Shown here: positions 1-22,585 of the stretch, piece after piece
Position numbering within the stretch: position 1 is the first letter of the stretch
Layout: the number at the start of each line of letters is the position of its first letter
Origin: Balanoglossus misakiensis
Lineage: Eukaryota > Hemichordata
Direction of reading: 5' to 3'
NCBI GenBank assembly: GCA_040954595.2
Contig: JBECUI020000048.1
Location: 1 to 64,000, forward strand
DNA length: 64,000 bases
Made by a program: the position numbers and the translations under genes
Notes under the pieces: generated by a model
Database searches by the model: none
What the model was told of the DNA's origin: nothing
Seen by the model: the letters and a program-made list of their open reading frames with translations, nothing else

Positions 1-1875
1 ATTTGCAGAGAGAACCGTTTTCTTTTTTTCTCCTCGAAAACGCTTTTTAAGTTTTATCCTAAAAGGCACATGCGTGAAGTGATACACACTCACAGCAAGT
101 TGTCAAGACAAGATCTAAACCATTTGACAAAAATCGCCATTAAAAACAACATTGTCAACTGTTGCTTATTAATACCATGGTAAATGCCACTACGAAAATT
201 AAGAAAAAACACAACCATAATACTACGACTCAACAGAATAACATCGCTTGCGTCAGAAGATGACAAAGGTTTCCGGCAGCCGACCAACGCAACGCAGCGG
301 CTATTGAAACTTAACCACAACGCGCACGTCAATAGGAAAACCCTTCAATGCATATGTTTTGCCGCACTGATACTTTCTAACGTTCGACTGTTGACCCCAA
401 CCGGGTGACCTCAACGGTGCCAGATTATGTCGTCCAAACGTAAACTGCCACGCATGCGTCAGAAAGTAGAAAAAGACACTCCACTTGAAGCATACAAAAT
501 TCAAATTTTCTCTCACACATGGGATTGAGAGGAGGGGCTTTAAGATTGTCACACTCCCGCCCCGCCAACTTCGGCCAATTTACCTTCTGGTTGAATGTGC
601 GCCCTCAATGTTTAAACTTATAACACTCTGTCCTCTTCCCAGGAGCCGTCACCATTATACTGCACAGCGCCAGACCACTCCAGGGTTCTGCTATGCCAGT
701 TGTTCAACCATACAAGTTACCAGTTAACGTTGCAAGCCCAGATGCAATATTTCGACGAAACAATCGACAGCAAGTACCCAAGTGACAAAGGTAGGTTAAC
801 TTACGAATTTTATTGTAGTCTTCATAAGCATATCAAATGTCTTTACTTGTTCACCTGGCCGAGCGAGGGCGCTAGACAGAGAATCAGTGTCCACTTGTCG
901 TCGTCTGGGCCGTGTTGGTATTTCTATAACCACGACCAAACACCGCCCTCATGGTACCACTTGAGTTTTGTGTGTTTTTGGCCGATTAAGAGTATCTTAA
1001 GGAGTCGATAATGAAGAGGTGTGCACCGTTATGCTAGCTTTAGCCCACCTAAGTACACAAAGGCGGCACCCTTAATGGACTGAGACAGTTCATCGAGTCA
1101 CGGAAAGCAAATAATGAGACACTCCGGCCCCAACACGCGCCGTCTGACGACCAGACAGGACAAAAGTCAGCACCCCTTCCCAAACCCACATCTCCAAAGA
1201 ACACACCAGTCCAACACTTGCACGGTTAAAATGGCGTCCACGTTCGATGTGTCGTCTGCGCGGTGTCTTTTGGAAACATTTGCCGCGCTCTATTGTTCTC
1301 TGCCTGTCTGTTGAGTCTGGGCCATGCCTGATTTGTCACCTGTGTTTCACCGAAAGAAATTTCGTCTGCATACTCTTTCTTTGTCCCACAACCGAGAGAA
1401 TGCCAGGGTGGTCAAAGTGATGCAAAAACGCAGGTATCTGCATTCAAAAAACTACAAGGGAAAATATTCAAGCTTGTGTTTATCGGTCGTTGACCTATCT
1501 TCCATTGGCATCATTTTATTTAAAGGAATCTCGTTTTTTCTTTCCTGAGAAACTGTTTAGAATTGTTACACAGAAAGGTACCTTTGAATAACCAGTAGTG
1601 GTAAATGTCATTGTGCCACAGTTAATGGAGTGCCATCACACAGGAGGGTGACGCAAATTGACGCGAAATAATCGATTTGTTTGGAACAAAGTAGAAAACC
1701 GAGAGGGTCAGAATAAGTAAGAGGAATTGACAATTGAGTAAGACAAACGCTGGGCGAGCAGACGAGTAGAAACAGGCAGACTCATTTGCGAGGACGCACT
1801 GTTACTTAATTTGAAAAGAATTTGCCATTTCAACAATGAAAGAACACAGAGTCTTGGCTAGATGCATACATAGCT

Positions 1876-1996
1876 AGAGAGAATGAGATAGACGGAGAGC
1901 GAGAGGTAGAGGGAAGAGAGAGGGGGAGGGAGAGAGAGAGAAAGAGATAGAGAAAGAGAGACAGAGAGAGAGGGGAGAGAGAGGGGAGAGACACAG
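1876..1996. repeat. GA-rich microsatellite
   Basis: An impure purine run built of GAGA, GGGA and GATA-like steps with interruptions. It is ordinary simple sequence in an intergenic stretch. Confidence 0.8.
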
Positions 1997-2368
1997 GTAA
2001 CAACCTTGGGGTATTAGAGACATAATTATACTGTCATGATTGCTTCAAATCACTCTGTGGATACAATGAAATTGTTTTGGCACAACGTTAACACCTATTG
2101 TCAATTATACCAGTGCATTACCAAGTGTCTTCAACAACAACGGGGAAAAACTGTTCGTATTCACGGACACGCAAGTGGCGAATTAAAGGTGTGACGATTA
2201 CCCCGTGCAGAGCAATTGTTCCCGCCAATCTCATTATCCTCCCGTCCCACAATTAGGCGTCTGAGCTTCGAAAATCGCATCGCTGTGTCGAAATATAGAC
2301 TTATTTTTGAAAAATGAACAAACTTTCCCATAACGATTGTTGGTGATACAACGCACATTTAATTAGCA

Positions 2369-2400
2369 AGAGTAAGAGAGAGAGAGAGTGACAGAGAGGC
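2369..2400. repeat. Short GA microsatellite
   Basis: A short (GA)n tract with one interruption, followed by a CAGAGAGG tail. Confidence 0.7.
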
Positions 2401-5400
2401 AGGGAATTGACCAGGACAAATACCGTCAGAGCATCGAACGAGGCGTCCCGTATTCCACAGTTTGATTACCAGACTAATTAGGGACCAATTAGGCATACAA
2501 CTTAGCGTCGATTAAGTGCTTGGAAGTAAAGTGCTGCAGCTTGATTAGCATATTGTCATTATTGTTAGCTGTGATCGTTCTGTACCATACCAGATACTCC
2601 CTCTCTGCATCAGTTAATTCGCTACATTTTGACTATTTTGATTACTTCAGTTTCAAGTGAAACAGTTCTCAAGAGGCAGTGGCGAGCACATTTCGAGTCT
2701 GTCGGCCATAAATAAACTTACGCTAAACATTAGTCACTTAAACGAAACTTCCCATTCCAGCAATCTCGTCTCGATTCCAAAACGTCCCTGCCGATTGGCT
2801 TCGTGTCCAGACTTGATATAGCTGTGCAAATGAGCACAGTATAGGCCTGAGTTCGAAAACCGTGAAACACAAATCGATTTTGTTTTGTTTTCAAACACAT
2901 GACGACAAAATATTCAGCGCGGGGTTTCGGAAGGTCTAATCTCATAGGTTAAGACTTCAAAACACCTGTTGCATGCGGATTGTGTTAACAAAAGAATGCA
3001 TGGAAACTGGCCAATCACAGACAACCTTGCAAAACTGCTGGGTTTCAGATATGTTCCGATAATGCTACTTTGATTATATAATGACAGCACAACCCTTTTT
3101 TTCATTTGCACAAAATCCCGTATTTATTGCGAATGCGATCTGTAGAGACTTTTTGAGATGGGAACAAGCAAGCGAAACGACACACAGCAGAAATGGGGGA
3201 CCTTCGTATCTCCCCGTTGGTCTTCCCGGTGCTTTGTAGTTCTACTGGAGCGGCTCGACACTTCGATACAGAATCAAACGTGCAGGCAGACAAATCAGAC
3301 GGGCAAACGATTCGTGACAGCTACTTTGTCGCGTTTAGCATCACCTTTCAAAGCCAAACAAAACCCCCAAAGAAACACACGGCAGAATTCCTGTGAGAGA
3401 TCCAGTTTATCAAAGCTAGCGTATACGTGGGATTTTTCAAAAGACAAAAAAGTCACAACTAGTTTTTTTCTCATGGAAACCAGTTCTTGATGAATATTTC
3501 ATTAATCTTTTGGCTTTGCCCCCGTTAAATGAGCCCAGTTCCCCGAACCATCCCTCCCCTTTTCTTTGCCTGGGCAGATGATCATAAAGACAGTGTCTAG
3601 ACAGTTCCCACGTCTTGTATCAGTCCCCAGTGTTGCGTCATGTCCAGGGCAGGTCTTTGCTCGTCCCGGAGAATCTACAGAAAGGGAGTCGCATGTAGAG
3701 GGAAACTTATAATAGCGATCAACGGTACAAGTTGAGACACCACACGGGTCTATGCAACAAAGCCGAGGAATACGATCAGGAGCGGCGGGCGCGCAGACAC
3801 CGCGTCCTACTCATCTGTAAGCGCGCCAGTCGTTTTCACTTCCAACTGAAAATGAATTAATAATATTTCCTTTCACGATTACTAAAGAAACCCACACAAT
3901 TTTACCTCGACATTTCATTTCGTTTGCCAGGTAGTATGCGGGCAGTTGGCGCGTACCCTGCAGTGAAGTGTGGCTAATGGAATGGTTTAATTTCCCCGGG
4001 GAGGGCAAACTTGTTGGGGAGCGGCCGCACGATCTTGTTTCCTTTTTACCCGATTGCGTCATCATGCATAATGGCGAATCGTGTCATTTTTGACTATTTT
4101 GAAACACGTTCTACTTATGTTGGTGTTTCGCTTGAAGTCAGGCAATTAATGGAAAGTAAATACCATAGTAAGTTATACGCCGTTCACATCGCGCGAATTT
4201 CATTTTTAACGAGGTAAATTGTATCGACGACGAATTCAACCTCTCAAGTTTAGAAAAAAAATACGAGTTTTCGGAGAGTTTTATCTGCGTTCCTTCGTAG
4301 CAACATCCATCCGCATTCTGTGTTGTGTTATCTTTCGAGAAAGCAAAGAAATTTGAAATTTCCACTTTGGTTGCGTTCGGTCATGACAAGCCAACCAACC
4401 AACCAGCCGGAAGAACGTGATCTCCAGCGCACGAAAGAACATGAATCTTTGATAGACATTTTGCGCAGACTCACTTGAAATTTAAATCAGAACTTTTACC
4501 AATGTGCTAATTTTATAGAACAAGTAACGTCCGTGTGAAAAGTGCTCGATTTTAGCTCAAATAAAACTTGCAAATGGCGCGTTTGTCTATCGGTCAGACG
4601 GTCGCACGTAGGTGTGACGTGTACTCCAATTACTGGGCCACAATGTAACTTGCCTCCGCCAACGTGGTGAAATTTTCCCCGTGAAAAGAAATGATAATAG
4701 GTGGACTTCTACTAGCAGTGGTGTGAACGCTCATCGTCCCAACATCAATCAACTGGAGAACGAAATTAAAAGGATTAATTAGTATGATTAACCATATTGT
4801 CACGAGTTATTGAATCTTGAAAGCCCGCATGGAAAAGACCGTATAATTCATTAATATTATACAAGAAGACGCCGCCTATGCAGCTGAGTGAGTTTTCTAG
4901 TGCACTTGAGAAAACTAAACTAAATTCCAGAACCTTGAAATTCAAGGTCTAAAAGAGTGTTTCTTTGTGATTTCGACTAGATACAGGTGAACATCAATAG
5001 TCAGTTACAGTCATGAGTAGATATCGTTTCCAGAGGGCGAGGCTACGTCGCGTGGGTTGATGTCGTCCATTTTTGGACTATGGTTGAAAAGGGGATTAAA
5101 AGCCCGCCAGTTTTTAGCGGCTTCTCAGTGCACGTCGCGTCACACTTGTTTTGTCTGACCCCCGGATTTAAAGTGCGTTTGTCGGTCTTCGTTTCTGCCC
5201 GAGACCTGACCTGATATATCTGTCCGCTGTTGGTCTTCACATAAATGCAAGTGCGCCTTTTGTCCGGCGGTGCTCGCTGTTGTCTGCACAACCTGACCAG
5301 CAGAAGTGCAATTTAGGTTAGCTTCCCCTTTAAAACTCCAGTGAAACTATTGGCTTTCACCCTTGTTGACACTGAAGTCATAAATTTCCCAAACCTCTTT

Positions 5401-7642
5401 CTCGATTGCAAAAAGACAAAAATCCCGTGAGTTTGTTAAACGCATTGTTGGTAGTCCTGTAATACCCTATCACGAAGCGATCAAAAATTAATGCACGGTG
5501 TTTTGAGACTTTGGTCCAACTTTTCGGCGGGAAGCCAGCAACCGATAATTTCTATAGAGAACAGGTAACCGGACACCTGAGTACTCTTCCTTGACCTTTG
5601 ACCCTGAACTGCACTAAAATATGATGAGTCCTTTCAAAGTTCATTCCAGGAGAGTGATTATTGACATAGTGGGAAGGCAAGCATGTGGAAACTATGTGTA
5701 TAACTCGAGGGTTATCGACGCCGTGTCAACAGGTAGGCTGTATATCATATGGTGATAGATGTATTCTTGTACGGCTGCTGAGCTTGTTGGAGTAAATCGG
5801 TGTGTGGCAAATAGCTCCACGGCGGTTGTCTGTTCGATGGGTGTCTTTGTATAGCGGGTCATAAAAATGTTTCTGGTTGAAGTTCGCTTTGCAGGTATTG
5901 TTTGCAGCGTCGCCTGTCCGCGCGCCTTGTCCCATTCACCTGTCTGTTTGCCTGTTTGTTTGTCTGTCTGTCACGGTACTACAGTTTAAGTGGTATTTAT
6001 ACTTGGAAGTCAGATTTTAAAAACACAGCGAGGTGAAATCCATGAATCGAATCTGATCACTATTTCTTCATCAAATTAACTTTCTGAGCACATGGTCGTT
6101 TGACCCTAAAGTGTAAATCCCCAGAAAGTAAAATTCGGGTATCGCTGGTACCGTCAAATAGTTGTATGAGCGAGTAAAAAAGGTTTCATCCAAACACAGC
6201 TAACCCGAATGCATTCTACTCATACTAAAACAAGAACAAGACAAAAACAGCGAATCCTGCTGCATCCGATGGCCGCCATTTTGAGCCAATTTATTTGACG
6301 TCGTTACTTCAGTTCCGAACAATGGACCAAAACGCGCAGAAGCGCAGAGTGGGGCTTCTATAAACCCAGCAATCAAACCACTCACCATCTTGACAAAAAC
6401 CTGTCCTCACAGTTAACATACTTTACCATGGCAACGTTAATCCGGAGTTAATCCGAAGTAAACTCGTTTTCCTCTTGGCTTCCGTCGCCTTGCCAACCAC
6501 CAAGAATTTCTGGCCGACCTCACAGTGAACGCAGACGACGGTTTCGACACGAAGCGGCCCGGTGGAAATTCTAAACCTTTTCGGCACGGTCCCAAATCTT
6601 CATGACAGGTGACATGGTATAATTTCGTTAGTGCACGTATGCATGTCACGATCACGTTGAGACAACAACTGCAACCATTAGCAAAATCCAACATTCTAAC
6701 TACTGTATTCTTGGTTCAATCACAGACTCCTGCCGTAATAACTGTAGCTAAATATCGCAAGTTCAACTTTCGGTGTTCTGACGTGTGATAGGTGAGGACG
6801 AATATTTAATTGTCAAAACGACAAGAATTCTTTTCTTGAGGTTTGGTCTAGTTAATCGTCCAGTCATTCGTCAGATTCTGCGTACAACGGAATTGGCCGC
6901 GCCAACTTGCAAATATTGGCGATTTTGACACTCTTGAAAACAACCCAAGGGCTTGTCTTGCTTTGTTTTGTTTTGGTTTTATTTTTCCACCAAGATGAAG
7001 GTATGTCCATAAATCATGCGTACCTGCACACTTTTTAGTGAATAGTGCATTCAATTTGTGTTCCACCAGCCATAGTTTAAATCGGCCCGCCCCCCAAAGA
7101 GGTCGCGACGCGACAGGTACTGTTCAGCCGAAACTTGTGCATAATGCCTCATTATTTTTCCGTGTGGCCAACGCTGCTGTCTAAAAACACGGCGCGTGAA
7201 GCAATAACCACTGCGTACGTGCAAAGCTAGGAATTTCCTTCTCTCAACTTGAAAAGAGATGAGAAATTCTATCGTTTTTGCGGGGTATCGTAACTTTTAC
7301 CGTTTTCCTTTAGAGGAGACACAACCTCGGGCGCGGTCCCATGCCAACAGAACAGGTGCACTACATTTATTTTATTCTTTTGTCAGAAGCGTGGGTCTTA
7401 AAGATTTAAGCCAGATCATAAAAACGAGTCTTTGCCTCATCACAGTCAATGGCTAAGAGCAGTCGCCACAATAAAAATCATGTTTGTCCGGGTTTAACCT
7501 TCAGGCACATGCCAAATATGGTTAGGTCGACATACATGCGTGTCTCTAATACTTTCTAAACTAGTAGCTGTCTGGAGAGACAAACTCCCTCCCTCCCTCC
7601 CCTCACCGTAACCGAGAAGAGATTACCCATGTCAGAATTTTT

Positions 7643-7671
7643 TTTAATACAACGACATGATTAACTTTAAT
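7643..7671 (-). promoter_or_regulatory. Possible ovo poly(A) signals
   Basis: On the minus strand two ATTAAA hexamers (plus-strand TTTAAT at 7643-7648 and 7666-7671) lie about 500 bp downstream of the ovo stop codon. ATTAAA is the commonest variant of AATAAA. I saw no AATAAA between these sites and the stop. This is only a candidate end of the transcript, and the AT-rich context makes chance matches likely. Confidence 0.25.
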
Positions 7672-8017
7672 GTTCCAAAACGAAAGCTGATATGATAACA
7701 TATGGTATAATAAAATACGTTAACAGAAATATGAAAACGTCACAATAACTTTTAAAGGCAGGATGAAAATAATCCTAATTTCCGATATTAAAACTCGTAC
7801 TAGCGAATTTAGGATAAAATATGACGAGGACAGCGTGATCTAAATTCGTAGCTAAACGGTAGACGTTTCTAATTTTTGAAAAGAAAATATAAAACCCTGC
7901 CACCTTTCAAAAGTTGTTTTTTTTAAATACACCAATGAAATTAATTGGCAGTTTTCAATACGTGGTTTTGATATTGCCTATCAACACGGAGACATGTTCC
8001 CCGCTTGTTTGTTGTTC

Positions 8018-8045
8018 CATAGACCATAGAGCTCCATGGTCTATG
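8018..8045. repeat. Perfect hairpin in presumed ovo 3' UTR
   Basis: CATAGACCAT at 8018-8027 is the exact reverse complement of ATGGTCTATG at 8036-8045, leaving an 8-nt loop. It lies 127 bp beyond the ovo stop codon on the transcribed side, so the transcript could fold into a 10-bp stem. It may be an RNA element or the remnant of a small inverted-repeat transposon. Confidence 0.7.
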
Positions 8046-8171
8046 ATTGTTCATTGCACTGGAAAACTATGAAAGTCTGTAACAGTCTTTGCATGTCTGT
8101 CTGTATGTCTGTCCGCCATTGATGTCGCAAAAGGGACTGGTGTCGCAAAGTCGACAGACATTGTCCAGAAA

Positions 8172-16297
<8,126 letters not shown>

Positions 16298-16560
16298 GGT
16301 CGGTGGGACGTCCGTTGACGGCGACGGGTGTGAACACTGCAGCGGGAGAGAACGGGGGAGAAAAAAAATGGTAGGGTCTTGCGTGATGAGCGGAGGAAGA
16401 GCCCGGAGACGCGGGGGTCCGGGCGCTGTAAATGTTGATTGGGCGAGTGTGCGCGTTAACTGTGTGTATGTGCGCCGACAGCGTGTGTATATGTACTTTG
16501 TAGGTACGGCTGAGTGGACAGGTAACGGCATGAGACACTGTTATGTGGCTTGAAAAGGTG
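16298..16560 (-). promoter_or_regulatory. Presumed ovo 5' UTR / promoter-proximal region
   Basis: This sequence lies directly upstream of the SNAG start and is GC-richer than its surroundings, with CpGs. The reading frame stays open upstream to about 16531, but translation from there would bury the SNAG motif, so it is read as 5' UTR. No TATA box or transcription start could be fixed. Confidence 0.4.
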
Positions 16561-17743
16561 ACTTCACGGCCCGCTGAATAATTTGCATGGAATGTCATAT
16601 GGACCAACGGGGTTGTAAAACAACAGAGAAAAGGGGAGGGGAAAAAAAGCAGTAGGCAGTCGACTTTCGGCAGGTGGGTTGAGGGAGTAGACTGTTAGCT
16701 AGAACCGGTACTGTTGGCGTCGAGTCTCGAAAGTGTTAGCGCATTTTGCTGTTGAATTTTCTGATAATTTAACCAGGGAAGTTTAATTGTGTTAATTGTG
16801 TAAAATGTGTTAGGCTAACCTATCCTGCGAATACAAATGTACATACAAATGTACTGACAGGTCTGTTTTTATGGTTATATCTTGCTGGTAGAGTAGGTAA
16901 ATGTATGGAGGGATATATGCATGTATGTATGGACGGATAGATGAGGCAAACGTAACAGACAGGCAGATACGTGCATCATGTACTTCTACGGTTTCTTTAG
17001 CTTGAAGCAATGCACGCTGGGTACATCTCCACAAACCACCTGATTCGTGTTGATTAACACCTCGCTTGACGTCACATCATATCTGCTTGCGCCACGCTGC
17101 GACGTGACGTGTCGTTTTGCATAAACCAAGACAATGTATGAACCACGACAAAACATGCCAGCTGGGAATGTCGGCTGCCACCAGCGGTCTGTGGATAAAC
17201 CCCCTGTTTTAGAACCACAGTGTACTGTTATAGAGAGTGTACGCTGTCCCTTGTCCCGATTTTTGTTGTTGGAAACAATATGAGAAAAATCGGCCATATA
17301 CATAAAATGATTTTCACCCACCAATGGATATGTGTGTGTCAGCGTGGTTTACGTATTGGGCGTTAATATATCAGCGGTCGCTCGCATATTCAACCATAAC
17401 ATGATGATTCAGCTAAATCTCCAATAATACTCACCAACAGAAACTGTCGCCGTGTTGAATGGTAGAGAAGACGAAAAGATTACCTGTTACAACCCCACTC
17501 CAAGACTCCAGAAAATGTCACTGTATCACAACCGATGTCTGTGTGAAAGTGAAATAAGGTCAGCGGGCCTTGACAATGGCTTTTACGGTAAGTGCAAAGT
17601 ACTAGTATAGTGAGACCCGCATCCGGATAACGAAAAACACAATGCGTGTTATGTCATAACTCGCATTGTTTTATGTAAAATGTGTTAAATCGACTGGTTG
17701 ACGCAAAACGTGTCCTTCCATAGCCTGCATGTTACGCCCACAC

Positions 17744-17772
17744 GCTCTCTCTCGCTCTCTCTCTCTCTCTCT
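17744..17772. repeat. CT microsatellite
   Basis: A (CT)n tract with one CG interruption. Confidence 0.8.
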
Positions 17773-18977
17773 AAAACCCCATGGCATACGAAGGCAGCAA
17801 TATCAAGCAGCTCTCTCGGATAATCAAGGATTATGATGATCAGTTTATCGCCCTAATCCGCGTATAATCCACTTAGAATCAAGTATAAACACTCACATGA
17901 ATTGTTTTTGCGCGTCGTTTGTTAGTTTTGCGCATCTCCCTTTATATAAGCTGTTTTCCCCAATGATTACCAAAGAGTTGACGATTTCAAGGTGACTATA
18001 CAATTTGCATGTTTGTGAATGCGAAAGTATTGTATAAGAGTGACTTTGTAGCGTCATTTAACTGACATGTTTATCACATACCTGTGAGCTAACAACACAT
18101 CCGGAAGACCGGAAACTGAAATAATTAAACCCCCGTGGAACAATGCAAATGATTTTGCCCTTCACGCAGGGAAAATGAAGGGTTTCTTTTTTGTGTAAAA
18201 AAGCCGAACGATGAACCGAGCAGCGAGTTGGGAAACAGTTATTCGCTGCTCGGCGATTCACAGCTTGGACTGGGGAATGTCACCCATAAATTTGACAGGT
18301 CACAAAGTGTCGTGCAGGCCATCCGATGATGTACGATAATTGATGTCGACGTGGAGGAGTTTAACGGTAATAACGGAACATAACAATGGTCGCAGAAAAC
18401 TGTTAAATGGCCACTTACGCGGTCGTCCTGAGTTGTTGCCAATCGCTTTAATGGCCGAACAATTGCAACGCGGCGCGTAAATGACCACCGCTGATTCTCC
18501 AGTTGAAAAAAGACGAACACAGACAGATAAACCTGCTTTCAGCGCTTCCCTATTCATGCTCTTTGTCAGCGACTTTCGGGTCAAAAAGTCACAATATAAC
18601 GGGACCATACTTTATCGGAAGGTGCGGTTGCCCCGGCTATGTCTTTTATTCCACTCGGGATAGTGTTACTCCCGGCGTGGACGGCGTCTCAATAAACGTT
18701 GAATAGCGCTCCCCTTTAATGGTGTTACAGGACACGTCGCTACATTATTCCCACAGTGCAAGGAGATAGCCCCCCGTAAAATGATAAATGTTTCCAACCC
18801 TGGGAAGTTTTTATAGAACCGTGAGTTATAGCAACTGATGAGCGTAAATAGGTAATCAAAGCGCACATCTTAATTATCGCAAGACGCTCGAGGACAACGT
18901 GACAATGTGTCAATTTTCAGGTTAAGCGCCCTTGTCGACCGAACTGGTAGGAACGTTTGATTTTGTTGATCACTTAG

Positions 18978-19140
18978 ATAGCCAGCCAGCCAACTAGTCA
19001 GTCAGTCACTCATTCACTCATATAGCCAGCCAGCCAACCAGTCAGTCAGTCACTCATTCACTCAGATAGCCAGCCAGCAAACCAGTCAGTAAGTCAGTCA
19101 GTCAACCAGTCAGTCAGTCAGTCAGTCATAGCCAACCAGC
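18978..19140. repeat. 44-bp minisatellite decaying into (CAGT)n
   Basis: Units starting ATAGCCAGCCAGC begin at 18978, 19022 and 19066, exactly 44 bp apart; each has a CCAG part, a CAGT part and a CACTCATT part. From about 19085 the array decays into CAGT repeats. Its composition suggests growth from tetranucleotide slippage. Confidence 0.85.
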
Positions 19141-20362
19141 CACACCAACCAACTGGTGACATAGTGACATCACGAGATGTTCAGCCCTCAGTGGTACACA
19201 TGCGAATACTGTTTTTTTTTAAAGATTGACTCTTGGCGGCGTTATAACATTCTCTTGGTTACTGTGACGAAAACTGTACGGGATGCCGATTAAATCCGAT
19301 GACTGGCCGATTGGCCCCGAAGTTCATTCAAGTAAAGACTGGTTCTGTGACGAAACAACGTAGATCGCTTGTTTCCAGTTTATCACCTCGTTTGTCGCCA
19401 TTTTTATATCACGTGTGACTGTTTCATTTCTGTTCTCACGCGCCGAAGCGCTATCAGTCGCGATAAAAGTCCGGTTTGGTTTCTGAGACGCGCCGACGGT
19501 CAATATTTATGTGACAAGTTCACGAAGTTTAAGAGCGCGGCGCGTGTATCAAGTTCTGGACCCGAATTAAACACTGACTTGTGTGAGTAACCCGTCCGTA
19601 CAGCAAAGAGCGAACTTGTCGAAGAAACTGTACTAACTCAAAACTAATATAAAAAAAAAAATCTGAATAAAATATCAAAAGTAAAGTATATAGTGTTTGC
19701 CACACAGCGACAGACTAAACAAAATTAGCGCTACTTGATATAAGGCAGGTATAATGAAAAAAAAAAGATTTATCATTTCGGGGAAAAGTCCATTGTTTAA
19801 TGATGTAATTTGGGATAAACATACTACATTTGATTGAAAAAAATGTCTGGTCCTTCATTTATAAAAATGTTTCAGTGTCTCCGCTCTCCATAATAATTTC
19901 AGTTTTTATTTTATTTGACCTTCATATGAGATCTGTGGTGTCTCAGTATTCTGTGTCACGGGACGGGGAAATTGTTAAAAGTTTACGAGTAGTTTGCATT
20001 AATGAATTTTTATCGTTGTATTTTCTTTCTGATTTTATTGGCCCCATTATATTTCTGGCACGACGGTTAGCGGTGATAAAGCCAGGCTTCATTTCATCTT
20101 TTATGTCCGAGATCGCTACGCGTGGGGCTGTGACGTCATCAAGGTTTACACCAGGCGACTTGATGGCTTGGTCCACGCGGTACTTTGCTTAATTTCAAAG
20201 CGACGCCGGGTTGAATAGTTGGATACCAGACGAGTGTCAAACATTGATAATAGTCTAAGAGTACAACGCTCTATTTCTCAGAATTGGCAAATTTATATTC
20301 CCGCATATAAAGTAGGGTGGTTTGTCTGTCTGTGACTGCTTCTAAGTCTGATTCAATCTCCG

Positions 20363-20404
20363 TTCTGTCTGTCTGTCTCTGTCTGTCTGTCACTCTCTCT
20401 CTCT
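20363..20404. repeat. CTGT/CT simple repeat
   Basis: Consecutive TCTG units passing into a CT run. Confidence 0.75.
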
Positions 20405-20856
20405 AACTTCCAGGAACCGGCACGCTTTAAAGCCTGTTCGTCAAGTCTACTGGTCTCCGTGTGTGGCTGTCAACGCCTTCACACATACAGTGGCTATACT
20501 TTTCAAACTTACCAGAACATGTGGAGATTAATGAGAGCCTGACAAGATGTTTATTTGACCATGGCCGTGTTCAATGCAGTGAACCCTTCAGTACATTCAC
20601 CCCACAACATACTTGAGATGGCTTTGAGTTTCTGTCTAATTTACTCAACCAACAGAACAATTCGATCTGTTGTTAACGTGGCCAAGTTTGTTCAACCGAA
20701 TTCCTACAGTCAGCCCAATTATCCTTGCGTGATATTTGGTCTGACATTCTCAATTTCTGCTGTTAATGACTTCGCGCGGCTGGACATTCACATCGGTTTG
20801 ACATCATTATGGACGAGGCGTTCTATACTAAGCTTACAGGCGTGGGCAGAAAATAC

Positions 20857-20952
20857 GAGAGTGAGAGAGAGACAGAGACAGAGAGATAGATAGAGACTCA
20901 GAGACAGGCAGAGAGAGATGGAGAGATGGAGAGAGAGACAGAGAGAGAGAGA
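20857..20952. repeat. GA-rich simple repeat
   Basis: An interrupted GAGA/CAGA/GATA tract. Confidence 0.75.
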
Positions 20953-22585
20953 ATACAGAGTCTGAAACATAGATTTCACATAGGGTCGAAAAAGTAGACA
21001 AAATTTCCTACATTCCCATCGATTCACATGACACGTCTCAGACCTCAGATATAGACAATGTAACTTCAGTGACCTCAGTTTGACCTACTTAAGAAGTCAG
21101 AACATCATTGGCGCTATTGTATTTTAATGTACGATAATAAAATTGCATAAACGAAAACATTTTATTCGATGACCCGAGATCCTATAAAGCGATCAGTTCG
21201 GCTAAATACCACCATAAAGAATGGCCACCCATGCTTTGCATTCTAAGTTGACACTTCGTATAAACTGCAGTGTTTGTTAATTATTTCCTCTACCATTCAC
21301 AGCAACGTACACAATAATCTCAGCAATACATACATGCATGCATACACATAGTATGTTGCATGACTTTGTAGGCATAGCAACAGAACACTGGCGCCTGTGC
21401 GAGAATTAGCAAGATCTGTAAACCATATGCTCCTTCTGAGGGATATTCACCCTGTTTAGACGGGGGCGTTTTAACAGCCGACACATGATGAGACGCAAAC
21501 TTGCGTCACATGGGCTGTCCAGCATGTTCCACCCTGGCGCTGGAAAGCCCAGATTCTGTCGTCGCTTTCTTTGTAGGCCGCACAGCAAACCGCAATTCGG
21601 AAGCAGCTGGGCAGACGAACTGCACTGGCGGGCACGCACTGTCACGTGAGAGCCAGCTCAACACGTGTCAGTCAATAAACACGCCATCTCAGATTTTATC
21701 GTCTGCTGACAGGTTTATTTTGCAATAAAGAAAGTGAAGCGAATCCCCGAGGTCTCTATCCCACTTATCAACACAGTCTTTTCCTTCGAGAAAGTCCCTT
21801 TATTTTTCGTTTGTTTCTCAGCAACAAAATAATATGCTCAGCTGTGATCATGTATAACTAGACATTTCTTTACTTTTAATGGCGGGAACAAAAGTAGGCA
21901 GAAATCTACTTCCAGCACCATTGCATTCTGGGTTAAAATCAATCTTAATTCCCCGGATGTGGTATTGTCGGCCGGTCGATTTATCAGCAACGACGTGGGG
22001 GACCTGTCCATCATTCTCCTATTCCCTCGCAAACACAATTTATCGTTTTTCAGAGATTATCTGGTTGCATTGTTGAGTCAAGTTGAAGCACATAAAAGCT
22101 TCGTAATCAGACATAAAATTCGTCAGATGTGAAAATTTCACATTCCACGCCTAGCAGTAAGGCGTTAACTTCGAAAATCTCATTTTAGTAACTGCATAAA
22201 TTGTATTTGACAAGTTAAACGAGGCCCATATCAGAAAGAGAGGCTTTAATGATTTATTTCAGGTACATTATTCATAGAATATTGGCGCCAAATCGTTCAA
22301 CTTTCTATGTCGGTCATCACGCGATCCATTCCAGTCGCAAGAAATCAATTTTTGCTTGATGAATTTATCGTTATGACGTCAAAAGATTCAACTGTAAAAT
22401 AACGTTGAATAGTTGATATTGTCGTCCACAAGATTTCGTCACGTATCGGAAGCGTTGGTTCGCGAGAATGATTTTCAATATGCCATTTTCCGATTCCCGA
22501 GAGACCCCGAGAGGTCTCGGATGGCTAGGCAGCCCCGGAAGACTCTCTCATGTGAAACGGAACAAACAACACATGGCCCACCGTG

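Larger units (their letters stand above)
1..8171. other. Non-coding flank downstream of ovo
   Basis: I recognise no gene here. Open frames are short, lack family motifs and mostly overlap on opposite strands. The identifiable content is GA-rich simple sequence at 1876-1996 and 2369-2400, a CTGT-rich patch near 5941-5971, and the presumed 3' UTR of the minus-strand ovo gene immediately below 8172. Distal exons of an unseen gene cannot be excluded without transcript data. Confidence 0.6.

Noticed and set aside
16298-16531. N-terminal extension of the OVO protein to an upstream in-frame ATG
   Set aside because: It would move the SNAG motif away from the N-terminus, where family members need it.
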